Source: Syngnathus acus (lineage: Eukaryota; Chordata; Actinopteri; Syngnathiformes; Syngnathidae). Taken from it: a stretch of 64,000 bases of DNA. The DNA is taken from contig NC_051101.1 of the NCBI RefSeq assembly GCF_901709675.1, positions 2,288,501 to 2,352,500 of the forward strand. The letters are read 5' to 3'. A program made the translations under genes and the position numbers. Below, in pieces: positions 1-12,689 of the stretch (positions within the stretch are counted from its first letter, which is position 1; each line of letters starts with the position of its first letter). The notes under the pieces were generated by a model. That model was not told the origin of the DNA, did not search any database, and saw nothing but the letters and a program-made list of their open reading frames with translations.

Positions 1-969
1 GACGTGGCTTCCCTGGGCTCCCATTCTCGTCAAGTTGACTGAGTTTGTAGAGTGGAGTGATTGGAAAGGTGCTCCATATCCGCCCCCATTATTGCGCAAC
101 ACGGCGGGAGTGCCATTTAGGAAAAGCCAAAAGCGTTGCTCGCACGCGCGCTCGCCGGATCAGGAAGTGGCCGTGGAGAGGGGCCTGTAATGGAGTTGGT
201 GGGGGATTCCTGCCTGACTCCGCACTAATTGCAGCCAAGCGTTGGCCGGCCGTCAGCCGCCCCCGGTGCCAAAGGCAAGCGTTGGCATCAGGCGACGACC
301 ACAGTGGCGGCGAGGCGGGGCGAAGGGCCGCCGCGGCTTTGGGGGCTAAAAATAGACGCGGACAGATTAGCGGAGCATCTGAGACCCGGACAGGGGATCG
401 GAAAATCCACTCGGCTAATGCCAGGGACAGCTGAGTGTTGCCGGTGGGCGTAAAGGGGACACAATCTGGGCCTCGCATCTGACGCCCACGCATGTTAAAG
501 CAGAAAAAAAACTAAGTGTTGTGGTGGACACACAGAGCTGTTTTTCTTTTTCTCTCTTTTTTTTTGTGTTAGCGCCGCTACCTGCAAGGGAGGCCGAGCT
601 CACACCCACCCACGGAGGATTCACACAACAGGTGTTTGGGCTCGGCCACCTGTGGGGCCGGCAGCCTGCTCGCACTTCGCACGCTCGGTGCCGAGGGAGC
701 AAACTAACATTTTCCACTGAGCTTGCCATGCCTGGAGACCAGGCGCTTTATGAGCCTTGTTGCTGTTTTTTTTTGTTTTTTTTAACAAGATGGGCAGAAT
801 CTGAACGTGCGAGTCTTCGCGGGTCCACGTGTGCACCTGTGTGTCGAAAAGGCGTCATTATTTATACTCGAGAGCGCTTTAATAGCCAACAGACGCGGTG
901 TGGATTTGATTATGCCGACTCCATCTACATTCATGCCGTTTCTTTCATTTATTTTGGTTTTTCCCGGCC

Positions 970-985
970 GTGTGTACTCTCATTC
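970..985 (+). repeat. Target-site duplication, left copy
   Basis: GTGTGTACTCTCATTC; identical to the copy at 1268-1283 on the other side of the retrotransposon insertion. Confidence 0.8.
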
Positions 986-1267
986 CCCCCAACTATGGGT
1001 TAAATAGTACCACTGCCCAGTGGGCTCCTCGGGAGAGGAATGGGCTAAGGGAGTCAACCCCTACAGAAAATCAATTTCCCCTTGGGTTGGTGTCAGGAAG
1101 GGCATCCGACTGTAAAAAGTTTTGCTCCAAAAATGTTCTCAGTATGCCTATACTCTCAACCACGAGATGGCCATGGACCGTCCCCGGTGGAAGAAAGCCA
1201 TATCGAGAATCCAGTCCAACCCAGCGGCAGCCTGGAAAGCGGACTTTAAACCGATGATGATGATGAT
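986..1267 (+). mobile_element. L2-like/SINE retrotransposon 3' copy with 16-bp target-site duplication
   Basis: The 282-bp segment is bracketed by a perfect 16-bp direct repeat, GTGTGTACTCTCATTC, at 970-985 and 1268-1283. It ends in a short (GAT)n/(ATG)n tail at about 1251-1267. Inside, near 1087-1115, is the phrase GTCAGGAAGGGCATCCG, which I recognise from the 3' regions of abundant teleost non-LTR retrotransposons and their SINE partners. The tail plus the duplication are the signature of target-primed reverse transcription. The family name is from memory; the duplication is directly visible. No intact coding sequence remains. Confidence 0.8.
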
Positions 1268-1283
1268 GTGTGTACTCTCATTC
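1268..1283 (+). repeat. Target-site duplication, right copy
   Basis: Identical 16-bp copy of 970-985, directly after the (GAT)n tail of the inserted element. Confidence 0.8.
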
Positions 1284-4200
1284 AGAACGAAATTCTAATT
1301 GGCCTCGTGCGAAAGGTCAGCCGAGACCCCACAAAAAGCCGAGGAGCCGCTGAATGTGCACGTGTACGGAAATTTGAGCTAGCGCCGCCACCGACTTGAC
1401 GCTGAAGGGCCGTACCTCGACAATCAAGGAAGAAGCTAGTTGCCAAGGCGCGAGAACTAGTTGCGCAACAGTTTGGTGGCCTCGCTTGTGACTTTTCCAA
1501 GCTGTAATCCATCACTCACTAGATGAGGAACTTTGGAATCAGCACAAGCTTCAGAAAAGTCGTCTCGGTGACGGCGGTGACGGAACTCACAAGAACTTCC
1601 CAGCAACTTGCATCTCACTTGCAATGGTCCAAACTCGTAAAACGGGGCACTTTGAAGTCAAGGTACCACAGTCAATGAATTGTTGGACATCAGAGCAAGC
1701 TGCTGACGCAATTGCGCCGCCTCTGCCGAGCGCAAACAAACAAATCGTGTTTTTTTTCTTTCGTGCCTTTTTTTAGCCTCCTCCCGATCTCATTGGTAAT
1801 GAAGAGAATCTCATTTCCCACGTTCCAAAGGTCAGCGAACACCTCTGATCACACTTTAATGAACATCATTCTCAGCATTTAATTCAATTTGGCTCGCCGC
1901 TGCCGCACTGAAATTCCTCGCACTGCCCCTTTAATCGCATTCCGCCGTGTCAGAATAAAGCACAATACCGCGCACATCACTGAGGGTGAAGTGAAGTCAG
2001 TCAAGCGCTAGTTTGGGTTACATGTTAAGAAAATAAGCTTCTTAATTTTGCGCTCTCAGTTAAAGTGGCGGGAATAAAACACGCACACACCGAAGTGACA
2101 CAAAGCCTGGCACACCGGGCACACTCATAACGGCAATGCCAAGCTACCAGTTGCTAAGGAGACCTGTGGGAGAAGGAGGGTTCCGTGTTGTTGCCATAGC
2201 AGCCAGCTCGCTCCCTGCCAGCCGGCTCCCTCGGGGTGGGGGAGAAACAGCGCCAGAGGTGGGCGGGGGGTGGGGGGGTGAAGTAGGTACAGAGGTAGGG
2301 GGCAGCGGCGGAACTTCATTAGGCCTGCCCCACGTGAGCACCCGCTTGCACAAAAAGAGGACGACAAAACAAAGCGGACGAGAATGACGAGAGGAACGCC
2401 CACTTGGAAGTTGCTTGGGAGGCAGAGGTCGAGCAAGGCTGCGTGCATGTTCGTTTGTGTGTTTTCTCCGCGACGACCTTGACCTTCAGATCCAGACGCC
2501 CCACCCCACCCTCTAAAGGCAGACGCGCATCACTTTGTACGCAAAAAGATTTTTAGTGGCTGTCAAAGATACTGTTTGAGATGCTAGCCTATTTGCATGA
2601 TCGATGATCGATTCATAGTCTTATTTATTTTTATTTTAACTGCGGTTTTTAGGTATTATTTTCTATGCATCCAGAAATACTTTGATGATCACGAAATCTG
2701 TAACAGAAAAGCAAAGTTTTGGTTTCCTCACTTTGGACACTGACGTATCTGCGACGTTCAACGTGGTCGTGCGCAGTCTACCATTAAGCACATTCAAACA
2801 TCTGTTTTTTTTCTTTTTCTGTGTACCTTCCAAAAGTCCACAGCAATTAAAAGTTGTCTTAATTTTAATTAGCTGCAGAATGAGCTCACCAGTTATCATC
2901 TCGGCAAACCGTCCAGTCAAGTTATTGATTTGATTGTGCAGGAAGCCTCTCAGGTCAGCAATCAATTTTCCTATTTGTCCTTTTATGGTCATAGCTGCAA
3001 TTTGAATACGCCGCAAAGATGACGGTCAACGCCGGCCGCTCGGTTAATGAGGTTCAGATCAACACGATAAGTGACTTGCCGTCACGGCCGCTGCGCTCAT
3101 TATGTTTCCGCAAGCTGATGACGTGCCCACGCTTTATCCCCTTGTTGTTGTTTGTTACTTTTTGTGTCTGTGTCTGAAAGTTTAGCGTCAAATTGAGGGA
3201 AATGTCAAAATGCCAAATGTCTCCTCTCGGACTTAAACGAGCGCCTTTAAGTCAGCGAGCGGCTAATGAGCGTCTCTTCTCGACAATGCCGCCGCTGTTT
3301 TTGTTTACGACTTCAGCGACAAGGATGGAAAAAAAAAGAAAAAACCTGAAGAAAAAAGGATGGTTGGGGATAAATCAGGAGAATCTGGCGGCATTTTTAA
3401 GAGGCGTGTTACGAGACCGACGCATCTTTTGCAAAATGATTCAGGACCCGATTCTATGCGCACAATGAGAACGTTTAGGCAGAATTTACTTCCCCTGCTT
3501 CGAGTGACGACATTCCCGCTTTTTGCTCTCACTTCCGCTTCGTCTTATTCAATTAGTTTTTTTTTTCCTCACATTTTGTTTCAATTCAAATGACATTGTG
3601 CTGCTCCTTCTGATGTATCCACATTGGCCACCTGGGGCAGCGTAATACAGTCATGGAGCGTGTCAAAACTCCTCTGCAGCATTCTACACAGAGGATTCGA
3701 GTAATGGGCAGGTTGCTGAAATGGTTCTAATACCACCACGCAGATGATACTGTTAGCACGTCTGTGGCGTTTTGCATATTTTGTTAGCATTAAGCTAAAT
3801 TTTGTCGACTTCTCAGGCAACGCGCAGTGCTTGGATCTGGAGTCTTTGCTTGTAAGTCAAAGCGGTGAGACAACTTCCAAGTTGGGTCCCTCATATCTCA
3901 AGGCTTGCCATTGCTTGGACTTGCTGGGTGAGTCCAGCCTGAGAGAAACCACTTGGCAGCACAGCCAGGGTGAGAAAAACCTGCTTCATACTTGGCACGT
4001 CACATCGATGTTGAATGCCCCCGTGCGCACAAGAGCCCCTTGACCCCGCTTATCAAATCGTCTTCAGCAATGTCTCCTGACATATTGGCGACTGGTCCTT
4101 TAATCAACACAGGGCCCGCGCGAGCCTCGCGGCCCATCCGATAAGCCGCAATCGATCCTCTGCGCTGGCTATTTTTGTCCACTGCGAGCATTTTGGCTTT

Positions 4201-5461
4201 TTGTCTACTAAACCAATTTCACACAGATCAGATGAGATTAAGAGTTAAGAAAAATGAACTACCAAGTTGTTGTTGCTAAATTCACGCAAGCCCGCATATC
4301 CGGTACACAGCAAAAAGAAATGATGGGGAATTCCCGCTTGTGTTTGCTTTTAGTGGACATCATCATGTGCTTGTACGCTCAGAAAATATCAAATGGCAAT
4401 GTAGCACGCATCTAAACAACCAATGAAAAAAGGCTGTTAACTGCATTCTGGACTGCCTCAAATTGATTGAATGCGATAAGTGTCCATCAATCTGTCCATT
4501 TGCTACGGAGCTCGTTGTCGTTTGGGTGGCGGCTGAGCTGGAGCCGACCCCGGCTGACGCATGGGCGTGTATCGAAAAAAATGTCACAACAGTTTAGGAG
4601 TTGCACATCAGACATTTCCATATTAGGGAGATCAGTCTCTGACGGTGAAAGTCGCTAAATGTCGCTAATGACAGAGACGAGTCTCACTTTTCACAGACAG
4701 CAACGACTTGCTCGTAATTGCTGGCGGTAGATTTCGGAGAAGTGCAGACATGCATCACAGATAAATGCGATTTGTTGCATCAAACTCTTCCTATTAGTTT
4801 TACGGCAATTTTAGCTCAAGTAATCTCATTTGGTCTTCAGGTGGAGCGTAACCAGCGCCCGACATGGTTTGATACCACCGCACACTCTTGCACCCCCACC
4901 CCGCCCCCGTTTGAAGCTGGCATGAGGACGATGAGATCCGGGGAGGCGCCTCTCATCTGAGGGGAATGAGGATGCTTGCGAGGGGGTGGGGGGTTGTAAG
5001 GAAATGCTCAAGTACCCCCTCCCCGTCCTCTCCCCACCGAGCTCCGTGAAACAAAAAAGCGCCCAATTAAGTCAGTTTGAGTTAAGGTCTTTTTGTGTGT
5101 GTGTTTATTGTGAGCGGGGCGGGGGATTGAACTGTGGATGCAATAAATGGAAATAAGGGGGAAATACGCTAAGTAGCTGAGACTATCTAAAAGGCGGCAG
5201 TGTATCTATATTGGGGGGGCAAGTGGGAGGCTTGCTTTTTCCTTTGCTTGTTGTGTCCCATCACCCCATTCTCCCGCCTTGGAGGGCCAAAGCGGGCTCT
5301 CAGCTCCTCGACGGGAGACGCTGAAATATTAATCGCCACGCTCCAGCCGCCGACGAGCGAACACAATCGCTTCAAACTCCCACCCTAATGAGTGTGTTCA
5401 TGAATGGCTAATGCGCACAGATGGGTGGCTGATGACGGGATGGCTCGCAACAGGGAGGAGG

Positions 5462-5462
<1 letters not shown>

Positions 5463-5540
<78 letters not shown>
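5463..5540 (+). repeat. (TG)n microsatellite
   Basis: About 39 uninterrupted TG units. The valine/cysteine-repeat reading frames across it are artefacts of the repeat. A shorter imperfect CA tract (interrupted by cg) follows at 5701-5760, so the two can pair as an interrupted inverted repeat of alternating purine-pyrimidine DNA. Confidence 0.95.
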
Positions 5541-5544
<4 letters not shown>

Positions 5545-5700
5545 GGGCATAGGAAGAAGAGGTGGGGGTTGTGGAAAGTGAAATTTAGGCAGGGAGCAGG
5601 GATGCTAGTTGCGTGGGGTGGGGGGGCACAGGCACGCCGTGACCTTTTAAGAGCCTCCTGAAAACTTAATTAAGACTAACCCTTCTCTATACTCCCTTCA

Positions 5701-5760
5701 TCACACACACACGCACGCGGGCGCACACATCCACACACGCACACGCACACGCACACATAC
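5701..5760 (+). repeat. Imperfect (CA)n tract
   Basis: CA/CG alternating purine-pyrimidine run, complementary in type to the TG tract 160 bp upstream. Confidence 0.85.
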
Positions 5761-6533
5761 AATAGCGATAGCATTAACACAAAAGTGGACTACGACGAGC
5801 TCCCGCCCATCCGTGGATGCCCACAAACTGCCCGGCTCAAGAACAGCTTCCACCACCAAGCTGTGAAATGCAAGTTGCGTGGGGTTAATGTAAGAAGTAA
5901 CGACTTCAACCGCGCAAGTGCAATCTGTGCAGTGCCCACATGTAAATCCTCGCTCGGCTACCATATGACCGTCAAGACAATCAAAACTAATATTCTAAGC
6001 ACAAGTGTGTCTTGATTATTGTGCGCTTATATTGATATCTACGTCAACACACGCGCTCGCGCCTCTCATCTGAGAGTTGAGCCCTTTGCACACACAAACG
6101 GATAAGCAAAACGTCAGTAAAGGACGAGTGTAGACTTTTCATGTTCTCATCCCGAGTTAATCGAATACACGGCTCGACATTAAAACTGCACGAAGCGCTA
6201 AGTACATCCTTACCCACCCCCCGCGCGGCCGCAACTCATAAAAAGTGAACGAGCCGCCGCAGAATAGTCGATTCACCCGAATTGACGTTTGGCGGCTTCG
6301 GAGTGCAGCGCAAGGGGGTCCGTGTCTGCTTTACAACAGCCCTGACGTGTGCAGAAGAGAAGGCGCCCCTCGCTTGCTGCTGTGCTAGGAGCCTGTCATT
6401 GGATTGTTTTGTTAAGCAGACAAGATTTGGCCCTCAAAACTTCAGAATTCATCCTGTTGCTTTTGTCACGCTCGCCTCTGCTCGGAACGCGACGTTCGCC
6501 ATGCGCGCTTCTTGCCGTCTTTTGACTTCCAGG

Positions 6534-6688
6534 TGACGTCAGAGCCCTAACCTTTGCGAACCGAGGATCGCTCAGTGAGGGGAGAATAGACGCGCTCAGG
6601 GTGGCGGAAGGTTGGTTGGGGTGGGGGGCGTCAAAATGGCATGGCCATGAGCTCGCATTTGCTCTAATTTCCTCGCTGACGTCACGTG
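6534..6688. promoter_or_regulatory. Two full CRE palindromes in a GC-rich patch of foxo6 intron 1
   Basis: The eight-base CREB/ATF palindrome TGACGTCA occurs exactly at 6534-6541 and again at 6677-6684. The second overlaps a CACGTG E-box at 6683-6688. The surrounding 6.2-6.9 kb is richer in CG dinucleotides than its flanks. The motifs are seen directly; that they form an intronic enhancer or alternative promoter is inference. Confidence 0.35.
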
Positions 6689-9335
6689 CAGCAAAATGCG
6701 GGTTACCGCGTCATCCCAGAACGTTTCCGCGGAGGCCACCTGGGGATTAAGAGCAAGCCACGCGTATGCAGACGCACATGCACGAAGCGCGCGCACGCAT
6801 ACACATATGCAGCAAAGTGCATCTAATTAGAGGCGTGAGATGCTCTGACCTAATTCCTAACCTCTCCTCCGCCGCAGCCAGTCTCGGGGCCTGAGCTCGC
6901 ATCGGTTGGATTAGGCGGGAAAATGGAGAGTGGCGCACAGTGCGGGAGTGGGAGAGCGATGGGATTCCGGCGGGGAAGGCGAGGGTGGTAATGGATTCAT
7001 ATGGGGGACGCTGACATATTTTCAACACCGTATTTATGCAAACAGTGGGCTGGGCTGTTACGCAAACTGTAGACGGATGGCAGGCATCTCGTTGGGGAGG
7101 CCCTTTCTTGTGTAAATGCATTTTGGAGCCGTGTCCGGATTTTCACCTATGGCGGGTGTGTCCGGAACGTACCCCACACAATAAACGGAGGGTCTTTGTA
7201 CCTAATAAAGTGCCCAGTTGCATGGCGTGCCACTATTATGCGTCATCACACGTTCAAGGCCCCAGCGGGCAAGCTTGCCGGGATCACCTTGATGTCCCCT
7301 GATGGTCTGTCTGTCCGTCACATGGAAATTCATGCTGACGGACGCGGACGTATTTAAAGTGAAGGTGCGTGACAGGGGAGAGGGGTGAGGGGCGGGGCAG
7401 CATGTGTGCCAAGTGAGAGACTCGCTGACACACATCTGTCAGCATCTTTGCAAGAGATGATACACGCGTGTGGAAAGGTGCTGCACCTTTGCATTTTGTG
7501 TGTGTGTGCATGTGTGCGTCCGTGCGTGTGTGTGTGTGGGTGTGTCATAGCTCTCCTGGAAGGAACGGGGGCAGGAAGGGAACGGGGTGGTGGGGTGGGG
7601 GGGCTGTTCGGCTGCAGCAGCAGCAGCAGTTTCCGCCTGAGTGCGACTGTCAGTGGGCATCAGTCAGCCCAGCAGTGTGGCAGGACACGAGGATCATTAG
7701 TGGAGACGGAGGAAGCGAGAGAGGACGCCAGAGTGGAGATGTGGGGAAAAGGGGAGAAAAGGGGGCGGGCGGGCAGGCGAGCGAGCAAGCCGCTGTGTGA
7801 GTCGACCGCCGCGTCTTAATATCCCGTCTTGAGAGCATTACGCACACGGCACTGCACTTTCCTCTCAGTCACGCAATCGGCCCCTGTACCGAGATCCCGG
7901 TCGGGGCCTCCCTCGCCATGCACCTCCCCTCGTCCCGGCTGTCCTCTCTCAAGACGTCCTCACTTAAGAGGAGGTGCGCAGGTTTGCGCTTCACCATTTT
8001 TTTTTTTGTCCGCTGCACATCCTGCCTTGAGCTTATCCTCTCGGCTACTTGACCCGCCGCTAACCGCGACGAGGTGGAACAGCTGTGCGACACATGTTGG
8101 CAGACGTACCCAGCGTGGACGGGACGCCGGGTCGTGCCACAAAGGGGAGTGAACATCGTGTCGGTGGGAATTTGGGGGGGGATGGACACGAGAGCTAATT
8201 TGCTGGCTTGCCATCTCGTCATTATAGGTCAGCACAAAATTGGACAGTCTGTCCAAAGGCTGGCAGTGGACACAAACAAGTCTGGTTGAAATGGTCACTT
8301 GACCCGGTTCACAAGTTCCGGAGAAATTGCACCTTTGGGGAAATTGAAACTTATCAAAAGACATTTTTGAAGACCAAAAATAAGATGCAAGCATACTGCA
8401 CACATTCTCAGTGTCGATGTACGTGCCTTTAAGAGGCGGGGCCTGGTGGCCTGTCATAGCTGTCCTTTCCCACAAGGGAGGGGCATAAAAGGACACCGGT
8501 ATGATATAAGTCATCAAGTGAGGGCACGAACCAACACTACAGAAAAGCTTCATGAAAGTAAAACGTGTGATTTTTAGTACCTGACCTGACACAACAAGGC
8601 GGGAAATTAAGGACGACTGCATAAAGTTCACAAAGACAGTCCAGCAACAAAAACAGAATTCATCAGAGCCTCAACAGATGCTTGATACAAGCTAGCATAC
8701 TGTCAAGACACAGCACGCCACGATGGGAAACTATCCTTAAATGGCAATTACACTGGCTGAATTTCAATTCCCCGTGGCAAACTATTGAATAGGCTGTAAA
8801 AGGTTGCTAGCAGGAAGTAGCGTGAAAGCTTTTCCTGCTGGTTGGTCAAATGCTGTTAGTGCTCTGAAATCAGTGCGCCTGGCGGACGTCACAGCGTCGC
8901 TACCCCTGAGCTCAACGTCTTTTCCCATTCAAGGTGCAGCGTCGGTGGCAAATGGCTGCCACACAAAACACACCAGATGAACTACTAAGTGCAGTGTGAA
9001 AAGGCCTTGACAGACATCTCCTTTATTATAAGGCCGGTGATTGCTCTGCTCATTTATTGGCAGACGTCTGCCAAGACGCATTTCATAAAATGCAAACCTG
9101 GAATCTCGACACTATGTCAGATTACAGCTCCTCAACACTTGTGCCAATATTTGCTAATGAGCCCGTTTCAACTTGCCTTCTGTCTGTCATCCACTTGGCT
9201 TCCTTTGCCTCCCTCCCTTCCGGCATGTCCCCGCAATCCCTCGGCGGGTCTGCGACCTGCACCGCGATGCCCTATGCTGAATACCAGACTCAACATGGCT
9301 GACATTTACCAAACACGGCGGTGTCTACAAAGCTA

Positions 9336-9402
9336 ACCGTGTTAGCGCAAGCGGTAAATCCTTGCCTGGCTCACCGGGATTGCGGGTTCACGGCTCCCGT
9401 CT
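9336..9402 (+). mobile_element. tRNA-like fragment, possible SINE head
   Basis: A pol III A-box-like sequence (TTAGCGCAAGCGG, about 9343-9355) is followed about 35 bp later by a degenerate B-box-like sequence (GGGTTCACGGCTCCC, about 9387-9401). Spacing and order fit a decayed tRNA-derived SINE head. I cannot fold it into a convincing functional tRNA and see no SINE core or tail after it. Confidence 0.3.
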
Positions 9403-9590
9403 GTTTGCTTTGCTCTCATAGCATTTGCTCCTATGCTAACACTTTTAACGGCAGCTCAGATTTAGCTCGTCGTTTAGCATGACGCCATGCTAATGGCTGT
9501 ATCATCACGAGGTTGCGCCGGTCCAATCTGGCTGCACGCCAGACAAGCTGGCAGATTAACGTTATTGGCGTCGGACATACGGAGAACGTG

Positions 9591-9612
9591 CGAGCGAGCG
9601 AGCGAGCGAGCG
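9591..9612 (+). repeat. (GAGC)n short tandem repeat
   Basis: About five tandem GAGC/GCGA units. Confidence 0.8.
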
Positions 9613-11059
9613 GTTGTCAGAGGACGTAGACGGGCTCAGAGAAATTAGGATTTGCAATAAATTCTCAATTATTTGGAGTAGCACGGACAATGTATAGGAC
9701 GGCTACACAGACTTGGGCCTGCCTGGCCGATCTGCTTCAAACAATCACACCGTTCAGCGGAGTCTCAGACACTGAACAAAATCGTTTTACCTTCAATCGG
9801 TTTGGATTTTAAATTGATCTTATGAATTTGAAGCGATGATCGAGAAAATACGTCGAAGCAGCAACTGAGCAACATTTGGATGAATGTTCACTGACTGCTG
9901 TAACGTAAACGTAAGTCATCCCGAGCACGATTTCCAGCGTGCACAAGCACAGAAAGCATCAAGGTCAGTGAACGTCTCACGGTCACACACAAACTTGCCC
10001 TTGTTCAGTTACCACCTCGACCTAATCACTATTCCAGACGCACCGCCACCTCCTTCTAGACAAGCGCACACACCCAGAGTCACCCACGGACAAGCTTGAC
10101 CCCCCCTCCTTTCTTTGCAGCCCCCCACCTTCCCTCTCACAGCTCCTTGCCACTCATCTAGATTCTCGCGCTACCACGGAGATCACTTGCGAGGATTTAA
10201 GGAATACTCGACTGAGTTGATTGCAGCTATGAGGGGTCTGGGAAGCTGGGGGGAGAGGGGGGGTCTTTAACGATTGCACACGTGAGACAAAGACCTGATA
10301 ATGGCATAGCGTCAAAAACTTTGCATCAGCAGCCAGCCTCAGAAGTTGAGGAATAAACTGCTTGACTTTATTTTTGGGGGAAGACTCCAGAGCATTTTGC
10401 AACCAGAGTTGGCCACAATTTGTAGAGGCTGGTTTCCTCAATGTAAGCTTTTACGGGTTTTAGGCGACACATCCACATATTGTTCATAATCACACACATG
10501 AAACTAAATCAATAAATGCGAAAAATAATAAAAATAAATAATTAACATAATATAGCCGAGACTGAGAACTAAACACAAGACCACCACGTACAGAGAACAA
10601 ACCAATCAGAGGAAAGCTTTTTTTTTTCCATATCAAATCCAATGCAAACAAAAAATTCCAATCTTGTTGGATATCGTTAAATAAAACTGGACCATTCAAA
10701 ATCAGTTATTTCTGAGTAACAACTAAAGCTTTGAGGAAGGACATCCTTCATAGCCCGAATTTTCTTACATAAAAGGAACAATCGAAGAGGACCTTGAACA
10801 AAAAAGTTGAACTCAAGGGTATTATAAGATTTGTTTTCCAAGTTAACTGCACTCAGTAAAAACGTGAGCACAAAACACAATTGCATCTAATGCACCGGCC
10901 TTCCTTCTTCTTCTGCAGGTTTAACTGGCAGATGGCAAACCATCTTAATGGCTCGTTGCTGCCACCAACGGATTCTTTTCTTCAGCCAGCGAGTGATTTC
11001 AAAATTCTTGCAATCATGCCGTTGGAGCCTGGCGCTATTGAGTGACGTATTAAACTTTT

Positions 11060-11184
11060 GGACAATCTGCCAATTTGGAACAGAGTCAAGAAATATAAAG
11101 TAGACGCAATTGAATTGCTTTGTGGAGCGCATAAAACGATACGGGGGGCCTGATATGGGCCTCGGGCCTTGAGTTTGACACCTG
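11060..11184 (-). mobile_element. hAT-type MITE end
   Basis: Read on the minus strand from 11184, the sequence begins CAGGTGTCAAACTCAAGGCC, close to the terminal inverted repeat of the widespread non-autonomous hAT elements of vertebrates (CAGGGGTGTCAAACTC), followed by the expected GGCCC-rich subterminal section and the TTTTATG-CTCCACAAAGC region. The other end is not clear, so the left boundary is approximate. There is no transposase. Confidence 0.6.
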
Positions 11185-11754
11185 GGCCTTATGTAACACA
11201 AAGTGCGGCTGCGCCCAAAATACACAACACGCACGCACACACAAACACACACAGACACGCACACTCGCCCCTACCCCCGCACCATTTACCCATTTGGCAC
11301 TAATTGAGGGATCTTTTTTCAGAAGCTGTAATTGCACACATTTAATTATTTATTTTGATGGGAGGCAATCTGGTGTATAGTAGTGCGTCTGCGTGCGTGC
11401 GTGTGTAAGCGAAAGAGCACGGGTGGGCGAGATAGCACGGGTCAGAGCGGCTTTTTGGGTAAATGTGTGTGAGGGCATCTCTACTGTAAGCTAACGGTCT
11501 GCTGGGATTTGAACGTACGAAGGGCAGTATATGAGGAATCGGCTGAATGGTGTGCGCGTGAGCGTGCGCGATGCATCCCAAAGTGCGCGAGCTCTCTGAG
11601 TGCACTAATGGACGCATACTTGAAGTGAAGTGTGCAGAATGTGGCTGAAGTGCAGCCAAGTCTGGCTGGGAAGCTCCGTGTCTCCACTCTCCAACTCTTC
11701 TTCTTGCTCGTCGCCTATCAAGGTTCAGATTTTCATCTTCTCAAATTTTCATCA

Positions 11755-11780
11755 CCCCCCCCCCCCCCCCCCCCCCCCCC
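11755..11780 (+). repeat. Poly-C tract
   Basis: 26 consecutive C residues; prone to sequencing length error and to i-motif/G-quadruplex formation. Confidence 0.95.
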
Positions 11781-11961
11781 ACTATGAAGCGGGTGGCCGG
11801 CAGTCTGGCCCGGCCTCCCGCTGTGCTGTGAGCAGAATGAAATAAGGGGAGATGACATGTAACCACCAGTAGTCTTGACCTTTATCAAGCCCGGCCGCCC
11901 GAGGCAGGCTGAATGAGACATTAAGAAAATGACTGAGCATTATTAACCCCTACTTACTTAT

Positions 11962-11963
<2 letters not shown>

Positions 11964-12027
<64 letters not shown>
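11964..12027 (+). repeat. (CA)n microsatellite
   Basis: About 31 CA units without interruption. Confidence 0.95.
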
Positions 12028-12028
<1 letters not shown>

Positions 12029-12689
12029 TTTGCACCTGCTGTGGACTGCTTTTTTTTTTAACGCCCCGGATAGTTAATTCGACGGCATGGCGGCGAAAAT
12101 TGATGGATTCATCTGTTTGAGTCTTATTCCACAAATTAATCAGAGAGTGTTACGACGAGTAGGTGCACAAGGAAAGGTCTTTTTTGTCTGCAGTTCTCCT
12201 TTCAAAAGGTTTTAGGTTGGTGAAAGGGTGAACTTGAAACAAATTTTACACCATTTTCTATCGATTTTTCTTTTTTAAATTGGAACAACTTGGAAGTCAA
12301 TCAGTATTACAATATACCACTTTTTTTCAACACTTGAGGACTTTTGAGTGTCCCTTTTGACAAAGAACCCCAGCGGTTCAACTTGCAATTGATCCCGCAT
12401 GTGGAGCCCGCCGCTCGTCTCTGTTGCCATCTTTGATGAGTGCTTCAAATTGATGCGAAACCTGCGAAGGCCAGATGCGGACCCCGGCGACCTTGCCGTA
12501 CAAGACGGCATTTGCCCGCTTGGCTTTCTGTCTCCTTCTCTCTTGGCAGCGCGCATGTGTGGCCGCCCTGCTGCTCCACACTCAATCAATGAGCAGAGAC
12601 AATTCCCAGAGTGACATTTACGCAGAAGAAAGCCGGCCATTTATCACTTTAGTTTGGAAGATGGGAAAAGAATGAGTGAGTGAGCCTGT

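Noticed and set aside
57-453. Overlapping CG-rich frames at the left end
   Set aside because: Open by composition on both strands, no domain, no splice logic; inside the foxo6 intron.
5404-5661. Cys/Val-repeat reading frame across a TG tract
   Set aside because: Pure translation of the microsatellite; the same holds for frames at 56470-56821 and CA-tract frames elsewhere.
9336-9402. Functional tRNA gene
   Set aside because: A- and B-box-like sequences are present but the B box is degenerate and the cloverleaf stems do not pair convincingly.
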